Shown: positions 1-7,620 of the stretch, in pieces
Layout: each line of letters opens with the position of its first letter
Position numbering within the stretch: the stretch's first letter is position 1
Origin: UBA1724 sp963621575
GTDB taxonomy: Bacteria > Verrucomicrobiota > Lentisphaeria > Oligosphaerales > Oligosphaeraceae
NCBI GenBank assembly: GCA_963621575.1
Contig: CAVFEH010000030.1
Span: forward strand, 1 to 14,461
DNA length: 14,461 nucleotides
Direction of reading: 5' to 3'
Notes under the pieces: model-generated
What the model saw: the letters and a program-made list of their open reading frames with translations, nothing else
Told to the model about the DNA's origin: nothing
Database searches by the model: none
Translations under genes and position numbers: made by a program

Positions 1-1163
1 CCCACGGGAATCCTCGCGGGATCGCCCTCCAGGACCCTCCCGTAGCTGAGCTTCTCGGTGACGCGCTCCACCAGGACCATTCCCAGGGGCTCCTCAAGGG
101 TGTCGATGACCTCGCCCGTGCGGGTGTCGCGGACTTCCTCCCCCAGCTTGTAGACATTGAGGACCTCGCCGCTCTGGAGGGAGCGTCCGCCCTCGCCGAT
201 GACCACCCGTCCATCGCCGTAGGTCTTGACGATCTCGAAGGGGAGGATTGCGGCCGTGATGGAGTCCGCCACGCGGGTGGCGGCCAGTTCCGCGCTCTGC
301 GCGAAGTAGTCCGCCAGGGTGGTGAAGGGGATTTCGTTGGCGGCCACCTTGATGTCGTCGGCCCACTTGATTTGTCCGGTGGGGGCGAGGATGACGCGGT
401 AGGTGACATCCAAGAAGGGCGAGGAGGCGGTGGGGAGCACCTGTCCGGTATAGGGATTCACGGGAAGGGGCGCCACGTCGCAGAACATGATGGTCCCCAG
501 AACCAGGTAATCCGTGCCCAGCTGCTGGCAGAGCCGGGAGGCGTCGGCGGGGGAGGCGTTTTCTCCGGAGAGCCTCCGGAGCTCGTCGCGGACGGCGGCG
601 GTGAACTTCCGGTCCAGCATGGTGAACTTCCGGCTCTGGGTCAGCTGGATGTTCAGGGCATTGGCGAACATCTCCGCCCAGGGCGCGGTCTCCACCCTGC
701 TGCCGTAGAGGGAGACGGAATCGGCCTTCATGACAAAGCCGCCCACCGCCATGCGCTGGCGCAGGTCGGGATCCTCCCCCACGACATAACGTCCGGGGAA
801 GGAGACCTCAAGCTCCACGGAAAAACGGCCGTCCTCCCCCTGGGAAGAGTCCAGGATCCGGTAGCCGTTGACCTTCCCCTCCGAGGACTTCTGGTTCTTG
901 GCGAAGACCACGTCGTTGAACTCGGAACACTCCTGCAGCCCATCCGCAGTGGTGCTGACGCCCTTGTCGCTGCTTTCCAGACGGGAATGCTGGCTAGCGG
1001 AGACCTCTATGCCGTAGCGCTGCTCCACGGCCGCAGTCAACGCGTCGTTAACCGCCGCGCGCAGCGTGCGGCCATTTCCCCGCACAACGAGGGTCTCATC
1101 GGCTGCCGGCGCCACAAAGGCGCACAGCAGGAGGGCGAACAATGCAATCCGGGAAAGTCTCAT
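1..1163 (-). CDS. Secreted CsgG/FlgT-like outer-membrane-associated protein (3' end cut by window)
   Basis: The minus-strand frame is open from an ATG at 1163 to the window edge, giving 387 visible residues. An SD sequence AGGAGG (plus 1173-1178) lies 9 nt upstream and fixes the start. Residues 1-20 form a signal peptide (RIALFALLLC core, likely cut after APA). LLLC at 11-14 is a poor lipobox. Residues 24-125 resemble the FlgT N-terminal domain: a run of 'ALTAAVEQRYGIEV' type, then G-x-V-x-G-Y-R-I-L, then a V-E-L-E-V strand. Residues 160-230 are CsgG/LpoB-like: WAEMFANALNIQL, SRKFTMLDR, then LGTDYLVLGTI. Residues 305-380 look like a small beta-barrel tail (GRVVIGEGGRSLQSGEVL, TGEVID). Known FlgT proteins assemble around the flagellar motor, and CsgG is an export pore. 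Which role applies here is not visible. The gene lies 93 nt after the LpoB-like gene and is probably co-transcribed with it. Confidence 0.75.
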   Translation of the reverse strand, partial: MRLSRIALFALLLCAFVAPAADETLVVRGNGRTLRAAVNDALTAAVEQRYGIEVSASQHSRLESSDKGVSTTADGLQECSEFNDVVFAKNQKSSEGKVNGYRILDSSQGEDGRFSVELEVSFPGRYVVGEDPDLRQRMAVGGFVMKADSVSLYGSRVETAPWAEMFANALNIQLTQSRKFTMLDRKFTAAVRDELRRLSGENASPADASRLCQQLGTDYLVLGTIMFCDVAPLPVNPYTGQVLPTASSPFLDVTYRVILAPTGQIKWADDIKVAANEIPFTTLADYFAQSAELAATRVADSITAAILPFEIVKTYGDGRVVIGEGGRSLQSGEVLNVYKLGEEVRDTRTGEVIDTLEEPLGMVLVERVTEKLSYGRVLEGDPARIPV

Positions 1164-1172
1164 GGTCTTCAA

Positions 1173-1178
1173 CCTCCT
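1173..1178 (-). promoter_or_regulatory. Shine-Dalgarno of the CsgG/FlgT-like gene
   Basis: AGGAGG on the minus strand, 9 nt before the ATG at 1163. It supports the chosen start and shows that the organism uses canonical SD sequences at some genes. Confidence 0.75.
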
Positions 1179-1256
1179 CTACAACAGGGGATGTCTTTCC
1201 AAGGGCCGCGGTTGCAGCCGTCAGAAAGGCGGATGGACAATGCGGAATGATTTCGA

Positions 1257-1805
1257 TCAGAAGACGTTCTTTCGGGCGGCCAGCTTCCGGAGCGGGATCC
1301 GCTTCTGCCAGAATTCCAGTCCGGTGGAGAGCTCCACCAGGGTCAGGTTGAGGCTGTATTCTATCTGGACATCGGAGTTGTCCTGGCGGAGATTCCGCTG
1401 GGTCAGGCGCCCCTTGAGGAGATACTGCGGCTGGACCTGCACGGTGGCATACTGCGCCAGCTCGCGGTTGTAGACCACAATCTTGCCGCAGTTGGTCAGT
1501 TCCTCACGGAGGCTGAGGCCCAGACCCTCCGCCAATGCCTCGGCGTCACGGCCACGGGACAGGGTGTCGTTCGTCACATTCTCCACGACCACCACCGCAC
1601 GCTGGGCGCCAACGGGGGCCTTGATGCGGTCCAGGGAGACCAGGGAGTCCACGGCGGCGAAGACGGTGTCGTCGATGTCGTCCTGGGAAAATCCGCTGAC
1701 GGCCTCGGCGCGGCTGCCTGCGGGGATATACTGGGTCTTGGTGGCGCAGGAGGCCAGGGAGAGGACCAGCGCGGAGAGGGCAAGGAGGGAGAGGAGCTGT
1801 TTCAT
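1257..1805 (-). CDS. LpoB-like small lipoprotein
   Basis: This 182-residue protein starts at the ATG at 1805. The frame stays open upstream to 2000, but only this start places a lipoprotein signal at the N terminus: KQLL, a hydrophobic core, then lipobox LASC at residues 17-20. The mature region matches the LpoB (YcfM) / CsgG-related fold: VVVVENVTND at 70-80, a helix with AEALAEGLGLSLREEL, KIVVYNRELAQY at 108-119, YLLKGRLTQRN at 128-138, and a final strand pair (YSLNLTLVEL, GLEFWQKRI). In enterobacteria LpoB is an outer-membrane lipoprotein that activates PBP1b. More distant family members sit beside CsgG-like genes, as here. There is no good SD just upstream (a TTTTTTGGACTT spacer). The gene probably begins an operon with the CsgG/FlgT-like gene that follows. 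Family assignment is fairly sure; a role in peptidoglycan synthesis is only inferred. Confidence 0.8.
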   Translation of the reverse strand: MKQLLSLLALSALVLSLASCATKTQYIPAGSRAEAVSGFSQDDIDDTVFAAVDSLVSLDRIKAPVGAQRAVVVVENVTNDTLSRGRDAEALAEGLGLSLREELTNCGKIVVYNRELAQYATVQVQPQYLLKGRLTQRNLRQDNSDVQIEYSLNLTLVELSTGLEFWQKRIPLRKLAARKNVF

Positions 1806-1855
1806 AAGTCCAAAAAAGGAGGAAGGGGTGGAGGAAGGAGGATGCCAGCGGGGGA

Positions 1856-1874
1856 GCGGGGGTGCGGCCCCCGC
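1856..1874. repeat. Perfect 7-bp inverted repeat in the leader of the LpoB-like gene
   Basis: GCGGGGG and CCCCCGC flank the 5-nt loop TGCGG. It lies 51 nt upstream of the lipoprotein start, inside the 254-nt spacer between lysA and this gene. No U-run follows on either strand, so it is not an intrinsic terminator. It could be an RNA leader hairpin or a protein-binding palindrome. I saw no convincing -35/-10 pair in this spacer. Confidence 0.4.
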
Positions 1875-1992
1875 CCTTTCGTTGATTCTTTCCACAAGGC
1901 GGCGGTGATGGATCGTGGCAGGTCCGGCGGAAGGAAGGTCCCGTTTATTGAGGAATACGCGCGAAGCCGCGTTTTTTCCAGCGGGATTGCGG

Positions 1993-2028
1993 AAAAACAC
2001 CGCTCTTTTTGGGAACGGGGACGGTGTT
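1993..2028 (-). terminator. Probable intrinsic terminator after the LysA-family gene
   Basis: On the minus strand AACACCG (2028-2022) pairs with CGGTGTT (2002-1996), and the second arm runs into a short T tract (five Ts in all). It begins about 32 nt after the lysA stop. The loop is long (19 nt) and the stem is only 7 bp, so the call is moderate. It would separate the DUF1015-lysA unit from the LpoB-like gene. Confidence 0.45.
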
Positions 2029-2059
2029 GTTTTGTGTATGATGTGGTATGGGAAGGAAT

Positions 2060-3334
2060 TTATTGCCGCGTGAGGGATTCGGGGACCATCATGGGCTCCA
2101 CCAAATCCTGGAAGGTCTCGGCCCTGCGGATGAGGTCATGGTGGATGCCATTGACCAGGACCTCGGCGGGACGGAGCCGTCCGTTGTATTGGTAGCTCAT
2201 GGCATAGCCGTAGGCGCCGGCATTTTCCACCACCACCAGGTCACCCACGCCGGTGCCCTTGGGGAGCGGGCGGTCGCGGACCCAAAGGTCGGTGTTTTCG
2301 CAGAGCTGCCCGCAGAGATTCAGGGGGACGCGCTCCTCGGATTCCCGTCGATTCACGTAGATGTGGTGGTATGCGCCGTAGAGGGCGGGGCGCGCCAGCA
2401 CATTCATGCCGATGTCGGTGCCGAGGATCCGCTTGTAGGAGTCCTTCACCGTGTGGACCCGCCCGATGATGTATCCGGCGTCGCCCACGAAGTATCGCGC
2501 GGGCTCCATCATAAGCCGCGGGGGCTTCAGGCCGTATTCCTGGATCTTCGACTGGAAGACCTCGGCCACGCGCTTTGCGGCCGCGTCGATGTCCAGGGGG
2601 GCGTCCCCGTGCTTGTAGGGGATTCCCAGTCCGCCGCCCAGGTCAATGAACTCGAAGTCGATGCCCAGCTCCTTTCCGGCGCGTCCCACCAGGTCCATGA
2701 GGAGTCCGGTGACATATCCGAAGTACTCCGGGTCCCGGATGGAGGACCCGGGCATCATGTGGGCGCCGAAGCGCTTGACGCCGGCCTCCTTGGCGGCGCG
2801 GTAGGCCTCCAGGACCTGGCCGGGATGAAGGCCGAACTTCGCCTCGGGGCCCGCATTGCAGACGAAGGCGCCGATGTCGCACTCGCCGTAGCCGGGGTTC
2901 ACGCGGAAGGAGAGAATCCCGGGGACGCCGTGCTTCAGGACGCGGGGGAGGAGGGAGAGGTCGTCCAGATTGAAGATCACGCCGGACTCCACGCCCTGCC
3001 GGATGTCCTCGTCGGAAAGAAAGTTCCCGGAGAACATGACGTCCTCGCCGCCCAGACCCATCTCCTTCGCCAGGAGAATCTCGTTGACGCTGGCGGCGTC
3101 GATGCCGGCGCCCTCCTGCCGGAGGATGTTGGCGATGGCCAGGTTGTTGTTGGCCTTGATGGCGTAGAAGAAGCGCGTGTCGGGGTAGTATTTCCGGAAG
3201 GCGAAGAGGGCCCTGCGGTAGTTGTCCCGGATGCGGTTCTCCTCGTAGACATAGAGGGGCGTGCCGTAGGCGGCGGCCAGCTCCTCCACCGGCACCTCCT
3301 CCAGGAAGATTTCTCCGTTGTCGCGAATTTCCAT
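2060..3334 (-). CDS. lysA: Diaminopimelate decarboxylase family protein (PLP, fold type III)
   Basis: This 424-residue protein belongs to the LysA/ornithine-decarboxylase family, which removes the D-centre carboxylate of meso-diaminopimelate to give lysine in the cytoplasm. The PLP lysine is K60 in FYAIKANNN. The glycine-rich phosphate loop is GGGLGIPY at 233-240. The active-site cysteine of the partner subunit is C345 in LCEN. AGAYGYAMSYQYNGRLRPAE (372-391) is the family's C-terminal signature. Some positions deviate from the usual LysA text: AHMMPGSS at 191-198 replaces the common HxHIGS, EPAR replaces EPGR, and GQLCEN replaces GPxCES. This suggests a distinct subgroup, so substrate preference is less certain than family. 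The ATG at 3334 is preferred over longer forms because AAGGAG sits 6 nt upstream and the longer extension lacks homologous character. It lies 43 nt after the DUF1015 gene, likely in the same transcript. Confidence 0.88.
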   Translation of the reverse strand: MEIRDNGEIFLEEVPVEELAAAYGTPLYVYEENRIRDNYRRALFAFRKYYPDTRFFYAIKANNNLAIANILRQEGAGIDAASVNEILLAKEMGLGGEDVMFSGNFLSDEDIRQGVESGVIFNLDDLSLLPRVLKHGVPGILSFRVNPGYGECDIGAFVCNAGPEAKFGLHPGQVLEAYRAAKEAGVKRFGAHMMPGSSIRDPEYFGYVTGLLMDLVGRAGKELGIDFEFIDLGGGLGIPYKHGDAPLDIDAAAKRVAEVFQSKIQEYGLKPPRLMMEPARYFVGDAGYIIGRVHTVKDSYKRILGTDIGMNVLARPALYGAYHHIYVNRRESEERVPLNLCGQLCENTDLWVRDRPLPKGTGVGDLVVVENAGAYGYAMSYQYNGRLRPAEVLVNGIHHDLIRRAETFQDLVEPMMVPESLTRQ

Positions 3335-3340
3335 GATGAT

Positions 3341-3346
3341 CTCCTT
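3341..3346 (-). promoter_or_regulatory. Shine-Dalgarno that sets the lysA start
   Basis: AAGGAG on the minus strand, 6 nt before the ATG at 3334. The same frame remains open upstream to 3526, overlapping the DUF1015 coding end. This site argues for the shorter 424-residue protein, which also begins where LysA homology begins. Confidence 0.75.
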
Positions 3347-3377
3347 CCGGAGGAGTCCTCCGGGGCGGCAGGCGGTC

Positions 3378-4589
3378 CTACCGGATGAGGTGGGTGAAGA
3401 GGCCGTCCCGCAGCTTGGGCTCGAACCAGGTGGACTTGGGCGGCATGATGCCGTTGGCGTCGGCCACCCGCAGGAGCTGGTCCATGGAGGTGGGGAAGAG
3501 GGAGAAGGCGACGGCCTCGCCGGCATCCACGCGCTTCTCCAGCTCGGCGGTGCCGCGGATGCCCCCCACGAAATCGATGCGGGGGTCGCGGCGGGGATCC
3601 TGGATGCCCAGAATGGGGGAGAGCACCTGGGCCTGCAGAAGGCTCACGTCCAGATTTTCGATGGGGTCCTCGGGATGGCAATCGTGGAAGGCCAGGCCCA
3701 TCCACTTGCCTCCCAGGTAGAAGGAGACCTGTCCCGCCTGTTCAGGGACCGGGGGGGCGTCGGGAAGGATGTCGCCCACCAGGGAAAGCTGCGTCAGGAA
3801 TTCGTCTGCGGAGAGGCCATTGAGGTCCTTCACCACACGGTTGTAGGCCAGGATGCGCAGCTGGCTGGAGGGGAAGATGACGCCCATGGTGCGGCCGGAC
3901 TCCCCGGCGCCGTCGAGCTGCAGACAGCTGCGGGAGGCTGCTGCGGCGCGGTGGTGTCCGTCCGCGATATAGAGCATGGGGACCAGGGTCTGGAAGAGGG
4001 TGGCCAGACGCTCGTTCTCACCGGAGGGAATCCGCCAGCCCGTGTGGCCGATGCCGTCCTCCGCCACGAAATCGAAGAGGGGCTTCTCCTCGGCCATGAC
4101 GCGCTCCACGATGGCGTCCACCTCCTCGCAGTCCCGGTACGCCAGAAAGACCGGCCCCGTCTGGGCGCCGGTGGCCAGGATGTGCCTCGTGCGGTCGTCC
4201 TCCTTCTCCTTCCGGGTCAGCTCGTGGCGGCGCACAATGCCCTCGTTGTATTCCTCCACGGAGACGCAGGCGACAATGCCGGTCTGGCGGCGGCCGTCCA
4301 TGACCAGGGAGTAGAGATAGAAGGAGGGCCGGGAGTCCTGCTCCAGGTCGCCGCTCTCCTGGAGGGCCTCCAGGTTGGCGGCGGCGCGCTCATAGACCTG
4401 CTGGTCATAGGAGGAGACGCTGTCCGGCAACTCCAGGTCCGCCAGGGTGACGCGCAGATACGACAGGGGATTGCCCTCCACCATGCGGCGGGCCTCCTGG
4501 CGGCTCATGACATCGTAGGGCAGCGAGGCGATCTGTTTCGCCTCCCCGGAACGGGGAAGCAGTGCGGCAAAAGGAAAGAGGGTAGGCAT
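3378..4589 (-). CDS. DUF1015 family protein
   Basis: This 403-residue protein is a typical length for the DUF1015 family. Recognisable conserved blocks are the N-terminal FPFAALLP and ASLPYDVMSRQEAR (21-34), NPLSYLRV (40-47), a central RHELTRKEKEDDR (121-133), TGPVFLAY (144-151), and the hallmark YIADGHHRAAAA (207-218). The biochemical function of the family is not settled. The ADGHHR motif resembles the D-G-x-H-R motif of the ParB/sulfiredoxin fold used by the serine kinases SerK and SbnI, so a small-molecule kinase role is possible, but this is inference. The protein has no signal peptide and should be cytoplasmic. It is followed 43 nt later by lysA, suggesting a link to amino-acid metabolism. 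The start ATG has an A-rich stretch (TTAGAAAAAA) and no SD. A 149-nt spacer precedes it, in which I found no convincing promoter. Confidence 0.85.
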   Translation of the reverse strand: MPTLFPFAALLPRSGEAKQIASLPYDVMSRQEARRMVEGNPLSYLRVTLADLELPDSVSSYDQQVYERAAANLEALQESGDLEQDSRPSFYLYSLVMDGRRQTGIVACVSVEEYNEGIVRRHELTRKEKEDDRTRHILATGAQTGPVFLAYRDCEEVDAIVERVMAEEKPLFDFVAEDGIGHTGWRIPSGENERLATLFQTLVPMLYIADGHHRAAAASRSCLQLDGAGESGRTMGVIFPSSQLRILAYNRVVKDLNGLSADEFLTQLSLVGDILPDAPPVPEQAGQVSFYLGGKWMGLAFHDCHPEDPIENLDVSLLQAQVLSPILGIQDPRRDPRIDFVGGIRGTAELEKRVDAGEAVAFSLFPTSMDQLLRVADANGIMPPKSTWFEPKLRDGLFTHLIR

Positions 4590-4738
4590 TTTTTTCTAAT
4601 CAGAAATGGGGAATGAGAGGTATTTCGCCCTGGTGCAACGGGCAATGCGTGTCGGCGGAAAAAAACAAGGCAGGGGTACGGGGCGGCAGCCTCCCCTCGG
4701 GAAAAAGCAGTTGGCAGTTCAAAACCAAAAGCCCCGCC

Positions 4739-6925
4739 CTACCGCAACTGTGCGTCGAGGGAGCACTGGAGTTTTGGCAGCAGGAGAAGCCGGGTTTGCT
4801 CCAGGGGGGAGTCCTGGGGGAGGGAGAGGGCCTCCAGGGCGCGGAGGAGCCGTGCGCTCTCCTCCTGGATTCCCAGATTTTGCCAGGAGTCGCCTCCCTG
4901 CCGGGAGAGTTGTTCCATCTGCCGGCGGCAGACCTCTTCCAGGAAGGAGCACAGAATGTTGGAGGCGAACTCCTCCAGGCCGCGGCGCCGCGCGAAGTCC
5001 ATCATCTCGCCCCGGGACCACACGCGGTCCTTCCGGAGCGCGGGGGGCCGTGCGGCATCCTTGAGCTCCCGCTGATCCCGGCAACGGTAGCGGGAGGCGT
5101 CGGAGTCTTCGGAAAGGACGGTCTCCTGGAGGAAGGTCTGCGGGTAGAAGGCATTGCACTCCACCACGCGGGACTCCTCGCCGCAGACCAGACGCCCCCG
5201 GATGCGGAGGTGTCCCACCCGCGTGGAAACGAGCCGCTCCACCCGCTGGATCCACTGCCGCTGGACGAAGGCGTGGTCGCCGGATTCCTCCAGGACGGCT
5301 TCGCCGTATCCCTGGCGGGTCTCCTCGGTGCGCTCGCTTTCCACCTGTCCGCCATCGTGTTCCAGGAGTTCGCACTGCTCCAGGCGCCAGACTCCAGGGA
5401 GGAAATCATTCCCCGGGGAGGAAGAGAGGTCCAGGAGGGCGCCCCATCCGCCCCCGGAGAGGCACTTGGAGAGGGCCACCTCCAGGTCCCCCCGCCAGCT
5501 CTCGCCCTGCCCCGGGTCGCCGGCGGCGATCCCGCCCAGCCGCAAAGCATAGAGGGCTTTCTGTTCCCGGAGAACCGTCTTCGCCCGCTGCTCGGCCCCG
5601 GCGGACTCCAGGGGCGATTCGCCCAACAGGGAAGAGAGCAACTCGCCGATCTCCAGCGCCAGGGCGGGATGGCCGGAATCCAGCAGCTCGCGCTGGCGTG
5701 CGAGGTAGTGTTTCCGTGCGCCCTCCAGGAGGGCCTCCGACTGCGTGCGCAGCAGCTCCGTCAGCTGCCCCAGGAGCCCCTGCCGGCCATAGCACTCCCA
5801 GTCGCCGGAATCGCCTTTCTCCAGGGACGCCAGGCGATGGCGCACCCGCTGGATGGCGCCCGCATAGCCGCCGGTCTCCCCTGCGCGTTGGGACTCCTGG
5901 CGGAGCTCGTGGACCCGGCGGCGGAAAAGGCCCTCCAGCACCCCCGCCAGGGACTCCTGTGCGGATTGGGCGGCGGCCTGGAGACGCGGATCCCCGTCCC
6001 ACTCCCGGAAGGCGTCCGAGAGAAGCGCCTCGGCCTCGGAGAGGGCGAGGCCCTCCGCGCGTGCGGCGACCCGCGCCACAACCCGCGGGGGAAAGTTCGC
6101 AAGGAGGCTCCGCCAGTGCGGGAGGGTCTCCTGGTCTTCCATGAGTTCCAGATCGGACACGCCCCCGGGGGAAATGGCCTTGTCAGCTTCGTCAAATTCC
6201 AGAAGGACCCGCACAGCGCCCAGGGCGTCGCCCTGGAGACACTTCTCCGCGTCGCCCATGGCGGCGAAGAGGAGCTGTTTCAGCAGAAGCGCACGGCGGC
6301 AGGCATCCAGCAACCGGAGGGTCTCCTGGTCGGAGACGGAGATCTCCAGGGGGCTGTGGCCCCCTGCCCACTGGCGGAAACGCTCCGCCTCCTGGGCGCT
6401 GGCATTCTGCTCCAAGTAGGCCGTGCACTCCTGGAGGGGCACCTCCAGAGTGCGGCGGGCCTCCAGGGCCCTCCGGCATTCCGACAACATGGCCAGCGCC
6501 TGTTCGTAGTCCTGGCGGTTCCCCAAAGCGCCATAGAGGAACGCCAGTCCGCCATTGGGGGGCACGTAGGCAAAGCCGGGATAGCGCTCCGCCAACTCCC
6601 GCGCCGCCATGCCCCGCAGCAGCGCGCCGCGGTCCCGGAGGGCATTGACCACCACGCCGTAGGCATCGCCCGCCCGGCGGCGGGCCTCCTCGCCATGCCG
6701 GGATTCGTACCAGGCGAGGAGGGCATACTGCGCCTCCAGGGAGACGCCCTCCGGGAATTCGATGCGTCCGGCAGTGCCGCTCCCCCGGGAGGCATATCCC
6801 GGGGGCGCCACCAGGCTCCGGCAGGAGACCAGCGCCAGCACCAACAGCGACAACGACACCGCCGCCAGCAGAGCCGGCGACTGTGCGCGTCGCGATGCAG
6901 GATGGCGCTTCTCTTGCACGGGCAT
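4739..6925 (-). CDS. Large lipoprotein of unknown family
   Basis: I do not recognise the family of this 728-residue protein. Residues 1-35 form a lipoprotein signal: basic residues R7, R12 and R13, a long hydrophobic core, then lipobox LVSC with C35. Residues about 60-460 are strongly helical with TPR-like character (YGALGNRQDYEQALAML, ALALEIGELLSSLLGE), suggesting a scaffold. Residues about 510-620 look beta-rich (GHLRIRGRLVCGEESRVV), and residues 640-728 are helical again. About thirteen further cysteines occur after C35, many for an exported protein. It starts 28 nt after the cyclophilin gene, so it is probably the last gene of the thiI-rlmN-cyclophilin transcript. No SD is visible before the ATG. 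A 784-codon frame on the opposite strand is open through the same DNA, but its His/Gly-rich translation lacks any family or export signal, so I take this strand as coding. Confidence 0.7.
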   Translation of the reverse strand: MPVQEKRHPASRRAQSPALLAAVSLSLLVLALVSCRSLVAPPGYASRGSGTAGRIEFPEGVSLEAQYALLAWYESRHGEEARRRAGDAYGVVVNALRDRGALLRGMAARELAERYPGFAYVPPNGGLAFLYGALGNRQDYEQALAMLSECRRALEARRTLEVPLQECTAYLEQNASAQEAERFRQWAGGHSPLEISVSDQETLRLLDACRRALLLKQLLFAAMGDAEKCLQGDALGAVRVLLEFDEADKAISPGGVSDLELMEDQETLPHWRSLLANFPPRVVARVAARAEGLALSEAEALLSDAFREWDGDPRLQAAAQSAQESLAGVLEGLFRRRVHELRQESQRAGETGGYAGAIQRVRHRLASLEKGDSGDWECYGRQGLLGQLTELLRTQSEALLEGARKHYLARQRELLDSGHPALALEIGELLSSLLGESPLESAGAEQRAKTVLREQKALYALRLGGIAAGDPGQGESWRGDLEVALSKCLSGGGWGALLDLSSSPGNDFLPGVWRLEQCELLEHDGGQVESERTEETRQGYGEAVLEESGDHAFVQRQWIQRVERLVSTRVGHLRIRGRLVCGEESRVVECNAFYPQTFLQETVLSEDSDASRYRCRDQRELKDAARPPALRKDRVWSRGEMMDFARRRGLEEFASNILCSFLEEVCRRQMEQLSRQGGDSWQNLGIQEESARLLRALEALSLPQDSPLEQTRLLLLPKLQCSLDAQLR

Positions 6926-6953
6926 GGATTCCGGAGGAGCGGGCGAGGAACCG

Positions 6954-7574
6954 CTACAGCTTCTTGACGACGTACTCGTGGTTGCGCTTGGAGACGACCT
7001 CCACGTTGAAGAGGACGCGCTCGGTGCAGCTGCCGCTGCGGGTGCCCACGGCCTCCAGGGCCTTCAGGACATCCAGGCCGCTGATGACCTTGCCGAAGAC
7101 GGTGTGGTGGTCATCCAGCCAGGGGGTGTCCACGAAGGTGATGAAGAACTGGCTGCCATTGGTGTTGGGGCCGCTGTTGGCCATGGAAAGCACTCCGGGC
7201 CCCACGTGGCGCAGGCTCTTGTCGAACTCGTCGGCAATGCGGTAGCCGGGGCCGCCGGTGCCGGGGGCGGCCATGGAGCCCTCCTTGGAATTGGGGCAGC
7301 CGCCCTGGGCCATGAAGCCGGGGATGACGCGGTGGAAGGACTGTCCGACATAGAAGCCGGCTTCGGCCAGGCTGATGAAGTTGGCCACGGTGTTGGGGCA
7401 CTTGTCTTCGTAGAGCTCCACCATCATGTCACCCTTGGTGGTCATGATGCGGACGACGGGATTGGCTTCGGCTGCCGACATTTTGCTGGAATCCTCCTGT
7501 GTGGTCTGGGCTGGAACGGAAATCGCCGCGAGGGCGAAAAGGGAAAGGGCGAGTGCGAGGAGCGTTCTGTTCAT
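6954..7574 (-). CDS. Secreted cyclophilin-type peptidyl-prolyl cis-trans isomerase
   Basis: This 206-residue protein has an N-terminal signal peptide (RTLLALALSLFALAAISVPA, likely cut near residue 22) followed by a complete cyclophilin domain at about 38-195. Catalytic and binding motifs are present: SFHRVIPGFMAQGG (79-92, with R82 equivalent to the catalytic arginine), NTNGSQFFIT (137-146), PWLD (151-154) and HTVFGKV (157-163). It should catalyse proline isomerisation during folding of exported proteins in the periplasm. A GGAG SD lies 8 nt before the ATG at 7574. It follows rlmN by 46 nt and precedes the unknown lipoprotein by 28 nt, so it may help fold envelope proteins made from the same transcript, though that link is inference. 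The bare sequence does not let me choose between ppiA and ppiB naming. Confidence 0.92.
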   Translation of the reverse strand: MNRTLLALALSLFALAAISVPAQTTQEDSSKMSAAEANPVVRIMTTKGDMMVELYEDKCPNTVANFISLAEAGFYVGQSFHRVIPGFMAQGGCPNSKEGSMAAPGTGGPGYRIADEFDKSLRHVGPGVLSMANSGPNTNGSQFFITFVDTPWLDDHHTVFGKVISGLDVLKALEAVGTRSGSCTERVLFNVEVVSKRNHEYVVKKL

Positions 7575-7620
7575 CGACGGGTCTCCGTGTGGGGTGAAGG
7601 GGGAGGGAAAAGAACGGATG

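Noticed and set aside
372..1250. A 292-codon plus-strand frame opposite the CsgG/FlgT-like gene; similar long plus-strand frames lie at 2048-3388, 3318-4616, 7426-8724 and 8748-10280.
   Set aside because: All are antisense to recognised minus-strand genes and have the same Gly/His/Val-rich shadow composition.
1957..1977. A plus-strand terminator-like element (ACGCG/CGCGT followed by Ts).
   Set aside because: The stem is 5 bp and there is no plus-strand gene for it to terminate.
4650..4738. A possible terminator after the unknown lipoprotein (AGGGG/CCCCT stem, later seven Ts).
   Set aside because: The stem is only 5 bp and the T-run starts about 6 nt beyond it, so the pairing is not convincing.
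4613..6967. A 784-codon open frame on the plus strand, wholly antisense to the unknown lipoprotein.
   Set aside because: Its translation is rich in G, L, H, P and A without domains or a signal, as expected for the complement of GC-biased coding DNA. The minus-strand frame has a lipoprotein signal and fits the operon.
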